Below are positions 24,716 to 34,978 of a DNA stretch of 64,000 bases, piece after piece. The stretch spans positions 496,001 through 560,000 of the forward strand of contig NZ_JAJAVQ010000003.1 in the NCBI RefSeq assembly GCF_020531985.1, read 5' to 3'. The first letter of the stretch is position 1. Each line of letters begins with the position of its first letter. A program made the position numbers and the translations under genes. The DNA comes from Rheinheimera aquimaris (GTDB lineage: Bacteria; Pseudomonadota; Gammaproteobacteria; Enterobacterales; Alteromonadaceae). The notes beneath the pieces were generated by a model, which was given only the letters and a program-made list of their open reading frames with translations, was not told where the DNA came from and did not search any database.

Positions 24716-26464
24716 ATGCAGCACAAAAGCTTATCCCGTAAGCTATTAACCAAAGTATTGTCGGTCTACTTCATCCTGACATTTGTGGTTACTCTGGGGC
24801 AAATTGTTGCTGAGTACTTTAATACTAAAGATCATATCAACGGCGAACTGGAAACACTGCAACAAACGTTTTCCGGCAGCCTGACCCGCGCCATTTGGGA
24901 GCTTAACACCCAACAGGCAATGATTATCGCTGATGGCCTGCTGGCCATCCCGGCGATAGAAGGCATTATCGTTCGAGATGACAGCGGTGCCGTCATTACG
25001 CAGCTTGGCCGTTATATCAATATCCAGGAAAGATTCAGTACACAGTTGGTACGTGAAGGTGTAAGGCTGACTGAACAACAATCTGGCATCTTTGGTTACA
25101 CCTTTCCGCTTATTTTTGAATTTTCGGGCCGTGCTACCCAGGTAGGCGATGTCACGCTGTTTTCAAGCCGGGCGGTAGTTATAGACAGGATAAAGGTGGG
25201 TATTTACTTTCTGGTCGGTAACGCGATGCTCAAAACCACCTTTTTGATCATTTTGTTTTTGATGGCGTTTCGCAAGCAGCTGACATTACCACTGACTGAG
25301 CTGACACAACAGATTGAAGATTTAGAACTGGATCAGCTTGATGGCGCCAAAGTGGAAATTCAGCACGATGACACCTCTGAGCTGAGCGTAATGGCTGACG
25401 CCTTTAACCGGCTGATTGGCAGGGTTCAGGATTATAAGAATCAGCTAGAGACAACACAAAAACAGTTACTGCTATCTAATGAAAAACTGGATCAGCAAAA
25501 TCTGATGCTGGAGCAGGAGGTTGCGCGTAAAACATCAGGTTTAAGCCAGGCAATGATGGATCTGCAGCAGCAAAAACAAGAACTTGAAGTTAAACAACAA
25601 AGCTTACGTGAAGAAATTGAACGTCGCCGTCATACAGAAGGCGCGCTGCGTGGCAAGCAAACTGAGCTGGAGAAAATTGTCGACGATTTAAAACAGGCGC
25701 AGGATCGCTTAGTGCAATCGGAAAAAATGGCTGCACTGGGCGGTCTTGTTGCTGGCATAACACATGAAGTGAACACCCCGGTTGGTATTGGCGTAACAGC
25801 AACCAGTTTTCTGGCTGAGAAATTACAGGCATTGTCAGTAGCCTACGCAGACAAAACGCTGACACCTAAAATGCTTGAGCACTTTATCGAAGAAGCAAGC
25901 CAGGGCACCGAACTGCTACAATCTAACCTCATACGTGCTTCAGAGCTGATTGCCAGCTTTAAACAGATAGCAGTGGATCAAACCAGTGAAGCCGTGCGTA
26001 CTATTAATCTGGCGGATTACCTGCACGAAGTTATCCGTTCATTGCAACCTAACTTTAAAAAGACCCACCATCAGATTGAAGTTAATTGTCCGGACAATAT
26101 CGTGCTAAGTTGCCCTGCCGGTGCGATCTCACAGATTTTTACCAATTTACTGATGAACTCCTTAATTCATGGATTTGAAGACATGGAAGATGGTTTGGTG
26201 CGCATTACCGTGTTAGATGAAGACGATAATGTTGACATTAAATACAGCGACAATGGTAAAGGCTTAAGCCCAGACCAACTGGAGAAACTGTTTCATCCTT
26301 TCTTCACTACCAAACGTGATCAGGGTGGCAGCGGCCTGGGTACACACATTACCTATAACCTGGTGCGCCAGACGTTAGGCGGTAGCATTCAGGTAAGCAG
26401 CGAACCCGGTAAGGGCCTGCATTACCATATTTGCTTTCCAAAAAACCTGAAAATCCAGAGCTAA
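24716..26464 (+). CDS. Membrane sensor histidine kinase with HAMP and coiled coil
   Basis: The 582-residue kinase has TM helices at about 12-34 and 162-184 flanking a periplasmic sensor, then a HAMP region (about 190-240), a long Gln/Glu-rich coiled coil (about 240-335), and an H-box with His350 (GITHEVNTPVGIG). The ATPase domain has N, G1 and G2 boxes (LLMNSLIHGF; SDNGKGLSP; GGSGLGTHI). The THEVNTP form of the H-box is that of the DctB/HWE-like group of kinases lacking a DHp receiver. It has no receiver domain of its own and is divergent from a CheY-like receiver operon, its likely target. Confidence 0.9.
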   Translation: MQHKSLSRKLLTKVLSVYFILTFVVTLGQIVAEYFNTKDHINGELETLQQTFSGSLTRAIWELNTQQAMIIADGLLAIPAIEGIIVRDDSGAVITQLGRYINIQERFSTQLVREGVRLTEQQSGIFGYTFPLIFEFSGRATQVGDVTLFSSRAVVIDRIKVGIYFLVGNAMLKTTFLIILFLMAFRKQLTLPLTELTQQIEDLELDQLDGAKVEIQHDDTSELSVMADAFNRLIGRVQDYKNQLETTQKQLLLSNEKLDQQNLMLEQEVARKTSGLSQAMMDLQQQKQELEVKQQSLREEIERRRHTEGALRGKQTELEKIVDDLKQAQDRLVQSEKMAALGGLVAGITHEVNTPVGIGVTATSFLAEKLQALSVAYADKTLTPKMLEHFIEEASQGTELLQSNLIRASELIASFKQIAVDQTSEAVRTINLADYLHEVIRSLQPNFKKTHHQIEVNCPDNIVLSCPAGAISQIFTNLLMNSLIHGFEDMEDGLVRITVLDEDDNVDIKYSDNGKGLSPDQLEKLFHPFFTTKRDQGGSGLGTHITYNLVRQTLGGSIQVSSEPGKGLHYHICFPKNLKIQS

Positions 26465-26508
26465 ACCACGTTATACTGCCTGCCGAGTTTTTTTGTGTAG
26501 GTTAAATT

Positions 26509-27408
26509 ATGTGGTTTAAAAATATCCGGGTTTACAAACTCAGCGCGCCGTTAAGCACAGATCCCGCCGTTTGGGAGCAGGCGCTGGCAGAATTCAAATT
26601 CACCCCGCTCACTGCACAGGAAGCGGTCAGAAGCGGTTTTAGCTTTCCCCTGCATGCCAGCATTAAACAGTATTGTCATGCTTGTCAGCATTTGTTGTTT
26701 TTCGCACTGAAACGACAGGAAAAAATATTGCCTGCTGCCGTGATTAACGAAGAAATGCAGCCGAAACTGGAAGCAATGGAGCAGGAAAAGGGCCGCCCGC
26801 TGAGCCGTAAAGAGAAACAAAGCCTGAAGGAAGAATTGCAGCTGAGTTTGCTCCCCCGGGCATTTAGCCGTTCCACTCTGACCCAGGGTTACTACGATCC
26901 AGAAAATCAGTGGCTGGTCATTAACAGCGGTAGTGCTTCCAAAGCTGAAGACGTACTGGCATTGCTGCGTAAAGCGCTCGGTTCTTTGCCAGCCCTGCCC
27001 TGGCTGGACAACCATAAACTCAATACACACCTGCAGTTATGGCTGCAGAATCAAGCGCTGCCACAAGGGTTTGTGCTTGGTAGTGATGCTGAGCTAAAAG
27101 CGCCGGATGACGAAGGCGCGAAAGTAAAGTTCAGCAACCATTTGTTAAGTGCTGATGAAGTGCAAAGTCATTTACAGGATAAACTGGTTACCAGCATAAG
27201 CCTGGAACAGGCTGACGCCATTTCTCTGGCCATAACTGACGACGGCGCTATTAAACGCATTAAGTTTCATGATGTGCTGACCGGCCAGAATGATGAACTC
27301 GGCTGGGAAGATTTAACCGCCCGCCTTGATGCCGATTTAATGCTGATGGCATCTGCGCTAAACCAGGCCTTACTCAGTATCAGCCAACAGGTTGGCGCCG
27401 CAGAGTAA
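26509..27408 (+). CDS. rdgC: Recombination-associated protein RdgC
   Basis: RdgC is a ring-shaped DNA-binding protein that restrains RecA-dependent recombination and sits on the nucleoid. The 299-residue length and the N-terminal MWFKNIRVYKL, REKILPAAVINEE-like and GRPLSRKEKQSLKEE segments identify it. A TATACT box lies 32 bp upstream. It is convergent with the HDOD gene (9 bp gap). Confidence 0.95.
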   Translation: MWFKNIRVYKLSAPLSTDPAVWEQALAEFKFTPLTAQEAVRSGFSFPLHASIKQYCHACQHLLFFALKRQEKILPAAVINEEMQPKLEAMEQEKGRPLSRKEKQSLKEELQLSLLPRAFSRSTLTQGYYDPENQWLVINSGSASKAEDVLALLRKALGSLPALPWLDNHKLNTHLQLWLQNQALPQGFVLGSDAELKAPDDEGAKVKFSNHLLSADEVQSHLQDKLVTSISLEQADAISLAITDDGAIKRIKFHDVLTGQNDELGWEDLTARLDADLMLMASALNQALLSISQQVGAAE

Positions 27409-27417
27409 AGCTGCAGC

Positions 27418-28260
27418 TTAACTGAACATTGCCCTGACATCCTGATATACGGTTTGTATGTCAGGATGTTGCATAAAGTCAGGTTGCGGCACCAGCTGCA
27501 AATTCACATAATAGGCTAACAGCCGCTGCTGTAAATCCTTGTCACTGTAACCATCCCTGGCTATTACGGCCAGCCTGATAAAATCTGTGTAACCCGGGCC
27601 TGGCTTTTCAGGTTGCAGCTTCTGCCAGTTCAGTGCAACCTGATGAAAAGGTTCATCAAAACTCCAGGCAAACAGGATTCTGACACTGACATCTGTTGCC
27701 AAACGTGTAGCTATAAATAATAAGAAGCGTGAATCCCCTAATAAGTCCTGTTGCCGTTCAGCTTCGGTAATAAGCGGCAAAGCGCCAATGTTATGCACCA
27801 GCGCCATCAGCGTCAGCACATCTTTATTTAAGCCCGTTCTTGTCACCCGTCCGTTGTAATAGGCCAGGCATGCCGCTGCAATACAGGCCACATCGATGCT
27901 GCTTTGCCAAAGCATATCCAACTGCTGCTGCACTTGTTTGTGTTTTGATACAAACACCTGCTCCAGCGCCATTGCCACAGCTATATTACGGATTTGGCTA
28001 AGACCAATGCGTGTGACGGCCTGGTTCAATGTGTTGACCTTGATAGAACGCCCCATAAAAGCACTGTTCGCCACTTTAATCATTCTGGCTGCCAGTGCCG
28101 GATCCTGGGCAATAATATCGGCCATTTCAATTAAGCTGACATTTGGATCAGCAGACCGTTGTCTGACCTTCAGTGCTATATCCGGCAGTGTCGGTAGCAC
28201 CAGCTCATCGTGTTGGATTTTATGCTGCAGGATCTGCAGTAACTGCTGCTGTGCGGTCAT
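27418..28260 (-). CDS. HDOD domain protein
   Basis: The 280-residue protein carries an HDOD domain (about 18-215), an HD-related fold without the full metal site and common in signalling proteins. Visible features are LPTLPDIALKVRQRSADPNVS and the helix IAQDPALAARMIKVANSAFMG. Its function is not known from sequence. The start has a strong AAGGAGATAGA ribosome site and is 23 bp after the hybrid kinase stop, so it is probably translated from the same transcript and may act in that pathway. Confidence 0.88.
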   Translation of the reverse strand: MTAQQQLLQILQHKIQHDELVLPTLPDIALKVRQRSADPNVSLIEMADIIAQDPALAARMIKVANSAFMGRSIKVNTLNQAVTRIGLSQIRNIAVAMALEQVFVSKHKQVQQQLDMLWQSSIDVACIAAACLAYYNGRVTRTGLNKDVLTLMALVHNIGALPLITEAERQQDLLGDSRFLLFIATRLATDVSVRILFAWSFDEPFHQVALNWQKLQPEKPGPGYTDFIRLAVIARDGYSDKDLQQRLLAYYVNLQLVPQPDFMQHPDIQTVYQDVRAMFS

Positions 28261-28283
28261 TCTATCTCCTTAGCACGCCAGAA

Positions 28284-30935
28284 TCATTGAGCAGCAGGCA
28301 CATGCCGGCTGATGATCTGCGCCATAGCACCGAGTAATGTTTCAGATTCGCCGGGCAGTTGCTTGTTGGCACTGCGCTCCAGTTTGCCCGCCAGTTCAGT
28401 CAGTTCAGGGTATCCCATGCTGCCTGCACTACCTTTGAGACTGTGTGCAGCATAAGCCAGATCTCGCCAGCGCAAAGCGTTAAAATGCTGCTCTAGCTCA
28501 GTCAATAGTTGTGGTAACTGAGCGGTGAATTGCTGCTTAAGCGCCAACATCTGTGGGTCAGAGGCGAGCTGCTGCGCCAGTGTATCGGCCTGTAATGTTA
28601 TACCTGAGCCATACTTGGTCAATATAGCCAACAAATCGGCCTGAATCACAGGTTTGGGTAAAAGCCCCTGACAACCAGCCTGTCGGTAACGCTCTAAATC
28701 TTCCGACATCACGTTAGCTGTTACCGCAATAACGGGTGTATCTATACCGGCATGGCGGATAAGACGGGTAGCTTCTTCTCCTCCCATTAGCGGCATCTGC
28801 ATATCCATAAAAATCAGGTCAAATTCCTCCGCCAGTGCTCTCTCAACCGCTTTGTGGCCATTATCAACCAATTCAGCGCTGGCATTAGCTTTTTCCAGCA
28901 TCAGTTGCAGTAGCAATTGATTATCCGGGTTATCTTCGGCGACCAGAATATGCAGCTGATGTTGTGCTACAGCTTGCTTTGTATCAGCACCGCTTGGTGT
29001 CGTCTCTTTAACATAGCTATCCAGCAATAGCGTCTGAGCCGAGCTGCAATCAAACACCAGCTCAAAACAGCTGCCAATACCTTTGACACTCTCCACCCGA
29101 ATGTCACCGTTCATCTGCTGCATCAGCTTTTTCGATATACATAAGCCGAGCCCTGTACCGCCAAAGTTGCGGGTTACTGTGGCATCGGCCTGGACAAAGG
29201 GTTGAAAAATGCGGCTGAGCTCATCGGCAGTCATGCCTATCCCGCTGTCTTTAACTTTAATGGACAATTGGCTGGTTAACACGTCAAAGGACACATCAAT
29301 GATAATCTTGCCTTTCTGCGTGAATTTGACAGAGTTACTGGTCAGGTTTAATAGTACCTGGCGAAATCGCAGTGCATCGTTATACAGTTTTGCCGGCAAC
29401 GGGAAATGTAAATTCAGTAAGCACTGTAACCCCTTACTTTCCGCCTGGCTTCTGGTCAGTAAAAACACGTCTTCGATTAGCGTCAGACAATCGAATGGTT
29501 CGTAATTCAGCTCCAGCTTTTCGGCTTCAATTTTTGATAGGTCCAGAATATCATTGATCAGATTAAGCAGATGATCGCCGCTTTTTAACACCCGCTGCAG
29601 ATAATCCTGTAGTTTACTGCTATCACGCTCACCTTGTGCCTGCTCAGAAAAGCCGATAATAGCAGTAAGTGGTGTGCGGATTTCATGGCTCATATTGGCC
29701 AGAAACACACTCTTGAGCCGGTTCGCCTGTTCAGCCGCTTCCCGGGCCAGAATAAGTTCCTGGTTGGCGGCAGCGAGATCGTCGTTGGCCCTTGCCAAAT
29801 CTTGCGTCCGGCGCAACACCTTGTCCTCCAGTTGCTGCTTATACGCCCGTTCGCGCTCACGATAGACCCTAAGCTGACGAACCATCACATTAAACGCAGC
29901 AAACATATCACCGAGCTCATCCTGCTTTTTCACTTCCAGCAAGGTGGATAAGTCTCCACGGCCCACTGCTGTTTTTGCAGCCGTCAGTTGCTTGATAGGT
30001 TCAAAAATGTTGCGGATCAGCAACCAGTACGCCAGCAAAGGCAAAATCAAGCTCACCATCACGGTTAACAAGATCAGCACCAGTGATAACGTACGCTGCT
30101 GGCGGGAGATTTCGTTTTCATCTAAGCCATAAAGCAGCTGGTAGCTTCCCGGCAAACTCTTGCCCAGCAACATACGCTGCTGCCCCAACAATAGCTCTGG
30201 TGAAAAGGTGTTTGCATCGATACTGCGCTGTATAGCTCTGAAGTTGGTCGGTGCAAAAGCACTGCCAATCAGCGCCGGATTATCAGCATAAGTAATAGTA
30301 GCCGCTTTACTGATCAGTAAAGTGACACTGTTAGGGGTATGGCGATAGCTGACAACTTCAGCAAAGATATCGGGGTTTACCACTATCACCAAATAACCCC
30401 ATAACCGCCTGGACTCTGTTACCGAACTACCATAAAGCTTATGGGCGAAGAATAACTGTAGCTTTTTACTGTCTATGTCCTCCGCCAGAAAGTACCCTTC
30501 TTTATCGACCTGCGCTTGCAGTGACGAAAAATACTCATTACGAAACCGGTTTGGCAGCGTGGAATATTCTGTTCGGGCTGGCAACTGCAACTCATAATCA
30601 CCGTTGAGATTGATCAATTTCAGTGAAACAATTCTGCGATCCGTACTGACAAATTGCTTAAACTGCTGTTCAACGCCACTAAGGTTGTCTGAAGAGGACT
30701 GCTTAATATACTGCTGTAACAAGGGACTTTGCGCCAACATTGCCAGACGGATTTGCTGCTGCTGCAAGAAATCACTTAACTGCAATTGCTGTGATGTTAA
30801 CGCCTTGTCAGCCTGAAAATAGGCCTGTTGCTGAAGATAGTCTTTACTAAACTGGTACGCCAGATAGCCAAATGCCATTACCGGTAGCACCAGCAACGGC
30901 AACATATAAGCTACTAGGGTCTCACGTAATTTCAT
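28284..30935 (-). CDS. Hybrid sensor histidine kinase with receiver and Hpt domains
   Basis: The 883-residue kinase starts at ATG 30935, which has AGGA nearby; a TTG 27 bp upstream is less likely. Order: TM helix (about 8-29), large periplasmic Cache-like sensor (about 30-280), second TM (about 283-306), HAMP (about 307-360), H-box with His417 (MSHEIRTPLTAIIGF), ATPase domain (DSGIGM; GGTGLGL), receiver with Asp711 (IFMDMQMP), and Hpt with His831 (AAHSLKGSAGS). This is a complete BarA/ArcB-type phosphorelay; the final response regulator is not adjacent. The downstream HDOD gene is the nearest partner. Confidence 0.93.
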   Translation of the reverse strand: MKLRETLVAYMLPLLVLPVMAFGYLAYQFSKDYLQQQAYFQADKALTSQQLQLSDFLQQQQIRLAMLAQSPLLQQYIKQSSSDNLSGVEQQFKQFVSTDRRIVSLKLINLNGDYELQLPARTEYSTLPNRFRNEYFSSLQAQVDKEGYFLAEDIDSKKLQLFFAHKLYGSSVTESRRLWGYLVIVVNPDIFAEVVSYRHTPNSVTLLISKAATITYADNPALIGSAFAPTNFRAIQRSIDANTFSPELLLGQQRMLLGKSLPGSYQLLYGLDENEISRQQRTLSLVLILLTVMVSLILPLLAYWLLIRNIFEPIKQLTAAKTAVGRGDLSTLLEVKKQDELGDMFAAFNVMVRQLRVYRERERAYKQQLEDKVLRRTQDLARANDDLAAANQELILAREAAEQANRLKSVFLANMSHEIRTPLTAIIGFSEQAQGERDSSKLQDYLQRVLKSGDHLLNLINDILDLSKIEAEKLELNYEPFDCLTLIEDVFLLTRSQAESKGLQCLLNLHFPLPAKLYNDALRFRQVLLNLTSNSVKFTQKGKIIIDVSFDVLTSQLSIKVKDSGIGMTADELSRIFQPFVQADATVTRNFGGTGLGLCISKKLMQQMNGDIRVESVKGIGSCFELVFDCSSAQTLLLDSYVKETTPSGADTKQAVAQHQLHILVAEDNPDNQLLLQLMLEKANASAELVDNGHKAVERALAEEFDLIFMDMQMPLMGGEEATRLIRHAGIDTPVIAVTANVMSEDLERYRQAGCQGLLPKPVIQADLLAILTKYGSGITLQADTLAQQLASDPQMLALKQQFTAQLPQLLTELEQHFNALRWRDLAYAAHSLKGSAGSMGYPELTELAGKLERSANKQLPGESETLLGAMAQIISRHVPAAQ

Positions 30936-31056
30936 CCTTGTCCTGACGTGTCTGCTAAGCAATGCTCAGCACGTTAATATACTGCTACAGCATAACCAGC
31001 ATACATCACTGCGACAAGTACTAGTTTAAGCGCAGGCATCAATACGACCCAGTATC

Positions 31057-32346
31057 TTATTCCCAGATAAATTTGCTAAGAAATACCAGCGCAAGCACCC
31101 AAACACTCAGTGTTGTTTGCTGCAATTTACCGGTCAGCAAACATAACAGTGCATAAGTAATAAAGCCCATACCTATGCCATCGGAAATAGAAAATGTCAG
31201 CGGCATCATAATCAGAACCACTGATACCGGCACGGCCTGAATAACATCGTCCCATTGGACGTGCTGCAAACTGCTCAACATCAGCGTTGCAACGTACAAC
31301 AGTGCACCTGCAGTGGCATATGCCGGCACCATCGCCGCCAACGGAGCGAACCACAGTGCAGCCAGAAACAGGCCTGCGGTAACAACAGCCATCAGGCCAG
31401 TGCGTCCACCTGCTGCAACTCCGCTTGTGCTCTCCACATAGCTGGTCGTCGTCGATGTTCCCAGTAATGCCCCTGCGATACTGGCTGAGCTGTCAGCTAT
31501 CAGCGCTTTACTTAGATCAGGGACTGCTCCGTCTTTCTGCATCAGGCCTGCTTTGTGAGTAACCGCAACCAGCGTGCCCGAGGTATCAAACAAATCCAGA
31601 AATAACAGGCTAAGAATAACGGGCAACATACTAAGTTGTAATGCGCTGGCAAAGTCCAGCTGCATAAAAGTCGGCAGCAATGACGGCGGCACAGATATCA
31701 CACCGCTGTATTTTGTATCCCCCATCAACAACGCAGCGACAGTCACCAACAAAATACTAATAAGTACTGCACTGTGCCAACCCCGGTGCGCCAGCGCAAA
31801 AATCAGGAAAAAACCTGCAACGGCTACCAGAACCTGGGGGCTGTGCAGATCACCCAGCTTCACCAGCGTTGCCGGACTAGCGACAATAATATTGGCAGTT
31901 TTCAAGGCGATTAGCGCCAGAAACATGCCAATCCCCGCAGCAATCCCCATCTTTAATGGCAATGGAATGCTGTTGATAATCCATTCCCGTATCTTAAAGA
32001 TACTCAGTAACAGAAACAGGCAGCCAGAGAAGAAGACTGCTGCCAATGCAGTTTGCCAGCTATGCCCCTGCTCCAGCACTATCACATAAGTAAAAAAAGC
32101 ATTCAGCCCCATACCCGGAGCCAGCGCGACCGGCAAATTTGCCAGCAGCCCCATCACCAGACATCCCAGAGCTGCAGCCAGGCACGTGGCTACAAACACC
32201 GCACCATGGTCCATTCCAGCCTGAGCCAACATCGATGGGTTAACAAACAGTACGTAAGACATCGCCATAAATGTTGTAATACCGGCGACGACTTCCCGCT
32301 TCACTGTTGTACGGCGCTCAGTCAGCAAAAAGAATTTATTCAGCAA
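31057..32346 (-). CDS. NCS2 family (AzgA-type) purine permease
   Basis: The 429-residue membrane protein has about 12-14 hydrophobic segments and the AzgA-like blocks VAGITTFMAMSYVLFVNP and ALAPGMGLNAFF, typical of adenine or guanine/hypoxanthine permeases. The substrate is not fixed by sequence. The frame starts with TTG (32346) behind a GGGGA at suitable spacing; the next Met lies inside the first helix, so TTG is the likely start. It is downstream of the nqr operon but separated by a strong terminator, so it needs its own promoter. Confidence 0.88.
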   Translation of the reverse strand: MLNKFFLLTERRTTVKREVVAGITTFMAMSYVLFVNPSMLAQAGMDHGAVFVATCLAAALGCLVMGLLANLPVALAPGMGLNAFFTYVIVLEQGHSWQTALAAVFFSGCLFLLLSIFKIREWIINSIPLPLKMGIAAGIGMFLALIALKTANIIVASPATLVKLGDLHSPQVLVAVAGFFLIFALAHRGWHSAVLISILLVTVAALLMGDTKYSGVISVPPSLLPTFMQLDFASALQLSMLPVILSLLFLDLFDTSGTLVAVTHKAGLMQKDGAVPDLSKALIADSSASIAGALLGTSTTTSYVESTSGVAAGGRTGLMAVVTAGLFLAALWFAPLAAMVPAYATAGALLYVATLMLSSLQHVQWDDVIQAVPVSVVLIMMPLTFSISDGIGMGFITYALLCLLTGKLQQTTLSVWVLALVFLSKFIWE

Positions 32347-32359
32347 AGGCCTTTCCCCG

Positions 32360-32392
32360 AAAAAACAAAAAAGCTGGCAACACGCCAGCCTT
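32360..32392 (-). terminator. Terminator of the nqr-apbE-nqrM operon
   Basis: On the minus strand, GCTGGC-GTGTT-GCCAGC is followed by TTTTTTGTTTTTT, a clear intrinsic terminator 22 bp after the nqrM stop. It closes the nqr transcript before the NCS2 permease. Confidence 0.85.
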
Positions 32393-32414
32393 TCATTTTA
32401 CTAAAACCGAACAA

Positions 32415-32627
32415 TCAGACAATTTTATTCTGTTGCCAGAATTTTTCCTTTTCCATGCGTTTTTGTCTTTTTTCACAAGGCTTATCGCAATCGCAGGCTT
32501 TTTCGATGCCAATTTCGCCGAGGCCACCACAGCTACCGGCAATAGTCTTGCGCTGCAGCAGAAAGCCAGAGGCCATTGCTACCACTACCAGCAAAAACAG
32601 GCCAAAAGTCAGTAAAAATAGGGTCAT
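32415..32627 (-). CDS. nqrM: Na+-NQR maturation protein NqrM
   Basis: The 70-residue protein has one N-terminal TM helix (about 3-24) and a cysteine-rich tail GSCGGLGEIGIEKACDCDKPC, the DUF539/NqrM signature. NqrM is needed to mature NQR, supplying iron to its inter-subunit cysteine site. It follows apbE by 12 bp at the end of the nqr operon, the usual position. Confidence 0.93.
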   Translation of the reverse strand: MTLFLLTFGLFLLVVVAMASGFLLQRKTIAGSCGGLGEIGIEKACDCDKPCEKRQKRMEKEKFWQQNKIV

Positions 32628-32639
32628 AGCTGCCTCCGC

Positions 32640-33665
32640 TTACTCAGTCAGAAAAGGTTTAAACGCGTCCGATGCCAGCTCAGTAAAACCATCTTCGGTT
32701 TTCACTACCAATAACGCAGCAATATTATACCGGTTTGCAAAAGCAATTGCTTCCTCTGACGGCATAACATTTAGTGCAGTAGCATAACCATCTGCCGTCA
32801 TACACGAGGGATGTAGTACAGTAGCTGACACTGTCTTATGTTGTATCGGCTGCCCACTACGAGGGTCGATAAGATGGGAATACCGGATGCCGCCCTCTTC
32901 AAAGTAGTTACGGTAATCACCCGACGTAGCAACGCCCATATCACCAGTTTGCAAAATGCGCTGTACCGAGCGCTCGGCATTAACTGGTTTCTCAATCGCA
33001 ATCTTCCAGGGCTGCGAGTCTGGCTTATTGCCTTTTATCCGCATTTCACCGCCGATTTCAACCAGATAATTATCGATACCATTATGCTCCAGAATCTCAG
33101 CGACTCTGTCTACCCCATACCCTTTAGCGATGGTCGATAAATCGACTGCCAACTGCGGCACTGATTTAGTCAGGCCGTCAGCCGATAATGTCAGCTTCTG
33201 ATAACCTACCACTGAGCGCGCGTTATCAATATCAGCCTGATCCGGTGCGTGCTCGATGCGGCCATGGGCACCAAAGCCCCACAGCTCAACTAAGGGTCCG
33301 ACAGTAACATCTAATACACCATTGGTTTGCTCAGCAAGACGTAATGCTTCAGCCACCACTACCCGTGTCTGTTCTGACAATGGAAACGCCTTGCCAGAGT
33401 CGAAACGGTTGAAGCGCATTAGCTCAGACTCTGGCCGGTAAGTTGACATCAAATCATTGACCAGTTCTAACTCGGTATCAATTTGCTGTTGTAGTGCTGC
33501 GGTATCCAGCTCGTGTGCGCTGTATAGCTTGACGACATAATAGGTTCCCATCGTGCTGCCATTAAGCTGTACTTGTTCGTTACCAGGCTTAGCCGGGCTG
33601 CACGCAGTAATGACGCTTATGATGATGCAAATAAAGCAGAGTTTGACAGAAGAAAGTGTATGCAT
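32640..33665 (-). CDS. apbE: FAD:protein FMN transferase ApbE
   Basis: A periplasmic lipoprotein that attaches FMN to threonines of NqrB and NqrC. The 341-residue product starts at ATG 33665 with a signal and lipobox ITAC (Cys22). Family blocks MGTYYVVKL, VDLSTIAKGYGVD, VEIGGEMRIKG and DPRSGQP are present. It is 62 bp downstream of nqrF in the same direction and before nqrM, so the enzyme and its flavin loader are co-expressed. Confidence 0.94.
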   Translation of the reverse strand: MHTLSSVKLCFICIIISVITACSPAKPGNEQVQLNGSTMGTYYVVKLYSAHELDTAALQQQIDTELELVNDLMSTYRPESELMRFNRFDSGKAFPLSEQTRVVVAEALRLAEQTNGVLDVTVGPLVELWGFGAHGRIEHAPDQADIDNARSVVGYQKLTLSADGLTKSVPQLAVDLSTIAKGYGVDRVAEILEHNGIDNYLVEIGGEMRIKGNKPDSQPWKIAIEKPVNAERSVQRILQTGDMGVATSGDYRNYFEEGGIRYSHLIDPRSGQPIQHKTVSATVLHPSCMTADGYATALNVMPSEEAIAFANRYNIAALLVVKTEDGFTELASDAFKPFLTE

Positions 33666-33727
33666 AGCAGTTCCAGATAGCAGAAGGGGCAGCCTTGCGG
33701 TCGCCCCTTTTGTTGTCACATTAAATA

Positions 33728-34960
33728 TTAGCCGCCGAAGTCGTCTAACAGGATGTTTTCATCTTCAACGCCAAGATCTTTAAGCATATTGATCACGGCC
33801 TTGTTCATCATCGGAGGACCACACATGTAGAATTCGCAATCTTCAGGTGCTTTATGGTTTTTCAGGTAGTTCTCATAAATGACGTTATGGATAAAACCGG
33901 TATAACCGCTCCAGTTGTCTTCCGGCTGCGGATCAGACAAAGCAACATGCCATTCGAAGTTGTCATTCTCAGCCGCCAGCATGTCAAAATCTTCCACATA
34001 GAACATTTCACGCTTCGAGCGGGCACCGTACCAGAACGTGATCTTACGCTTCGACTTTAACCGACGCAGCTGATCGAAAATGTGTGAACGCATTGGCGCC
34101 ATACCAGCACCACCACCGATAAATACCATTTCTGCTTCGGTTTCTTTGGCGAAGAACTCACCAAATGGGCCGGAAATCGTCACTTTATCACCTTTTTTCA
34201 GGCTCCAGATAAAGGATGACATCTTACCACAAGGCAGCGTCAGGTTATTTGGTGGTGGCGTAGCGATACGCACGTTCAGCATGATAATGCCTTCTTCTTC
34301 CGGATAGTTCGCCATTGAGTAAGCGCGGATAGTTTCCTCGTCTACTTTTGACTCCAGGCTGAAGAAGTTAAAGCGTTCCCAATCACCACGGAATTGCTGC
34401 GGAATATCAAAATCTTTGTACTTAACATGGTGCGCAGGTGCTTCAATCTGAATATAACCACCGGCACGGAACGGAACCGATTCGCCATCCGGGATCTGCA
34501 GCTTAAGCTCTTTAATGAAGGTCGCTTTGTTATCGTTAGAGATAACTGTACACTCCCATTTCTTGATGCCGAAGATTTCCTCTTCAACTTCAATTTCCAT
34601 ATCAGTTTTCACGTTAACCTGACATGACAAACGGCAGCCTTCGCGCGCTTCGCCTTTAGTGATATGGCCCAGTTCTGTTGGCAGAATTTCGCCGCCACCT
34701 GATTTAACATGCACGCGGCACTGACCACATGAACCACCGCCGCCACAAGCTGATGATAAGAAGATCCCTTTATCAGCCAGCGCGCCTAACAGTTTACCAC
34801 CAGCTTTGGTTTTAATCGCTTTACTCGGGTCACCATTAATGCCGATGGTAACGTCACCTGAGGCAACCAGCTTAGATTTAGCCGCTAAAATGATAACGAC
34901 TAACGCCAGAACCACCAGGGTAAACATGCCAACGCCAAGAAATATGTCTAAATTTTCCAT
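33728..34960 (-). CDS. nqrF: Na+-translocating NADH:quinone reductase subunit F
   Basis: NADH dehydrogenase subunit of Na+-NQR. The 410-residue protein has one N-terminal TM helix (about 5-27), a plant-type [2Fe-2S] site (Cys72, Cys78, Cys81, Cys113), the FAD motif [16 protein letters not shown] and an NADH domain ([23 protein letters not shown]). It is the last structural gene, after nqrE, in the order nqrA-B-C-D-E-F. Confidence 0.97.
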   Translation of the reverse strand: MENLDIFLGVGMFTLVVLALVVIILAAKSKLVASGDVTIGINGDPSKAIKTKAGGKLLGALADKGIFLSSACGGGGSCGQCRVHVKSGGGEILPTELGHITKGEAREGCRLSCQVNVKTDMEIEVEEEIFGIKKWECTVISNDNKATFIKELKLQIPDGESVPFRAGGYIQIEAPAHHVKYKDFDIPQQFRGDWERFNFFSLESKVDEETIRAYSMANYPEEEGIIMLNVRIATPPPNNLTLPCGKMSSFIWSLKKGDKVTISGPFGEFFAKETEAEMVFIGGGAGMAPMRSHIFDQLRRLKSKRKITFWYGARSKREMFYVEDFDMLAAENDNFEWHVALSDPQPEDNWSGYTGFIHNVIYENYLKNHKAPEDCEFYMCGPPMMNKAVINMLKDLGVEDENILLDDFGG

Positions 34961-34978
34961 CTTGTCTGCCTTTACCCC

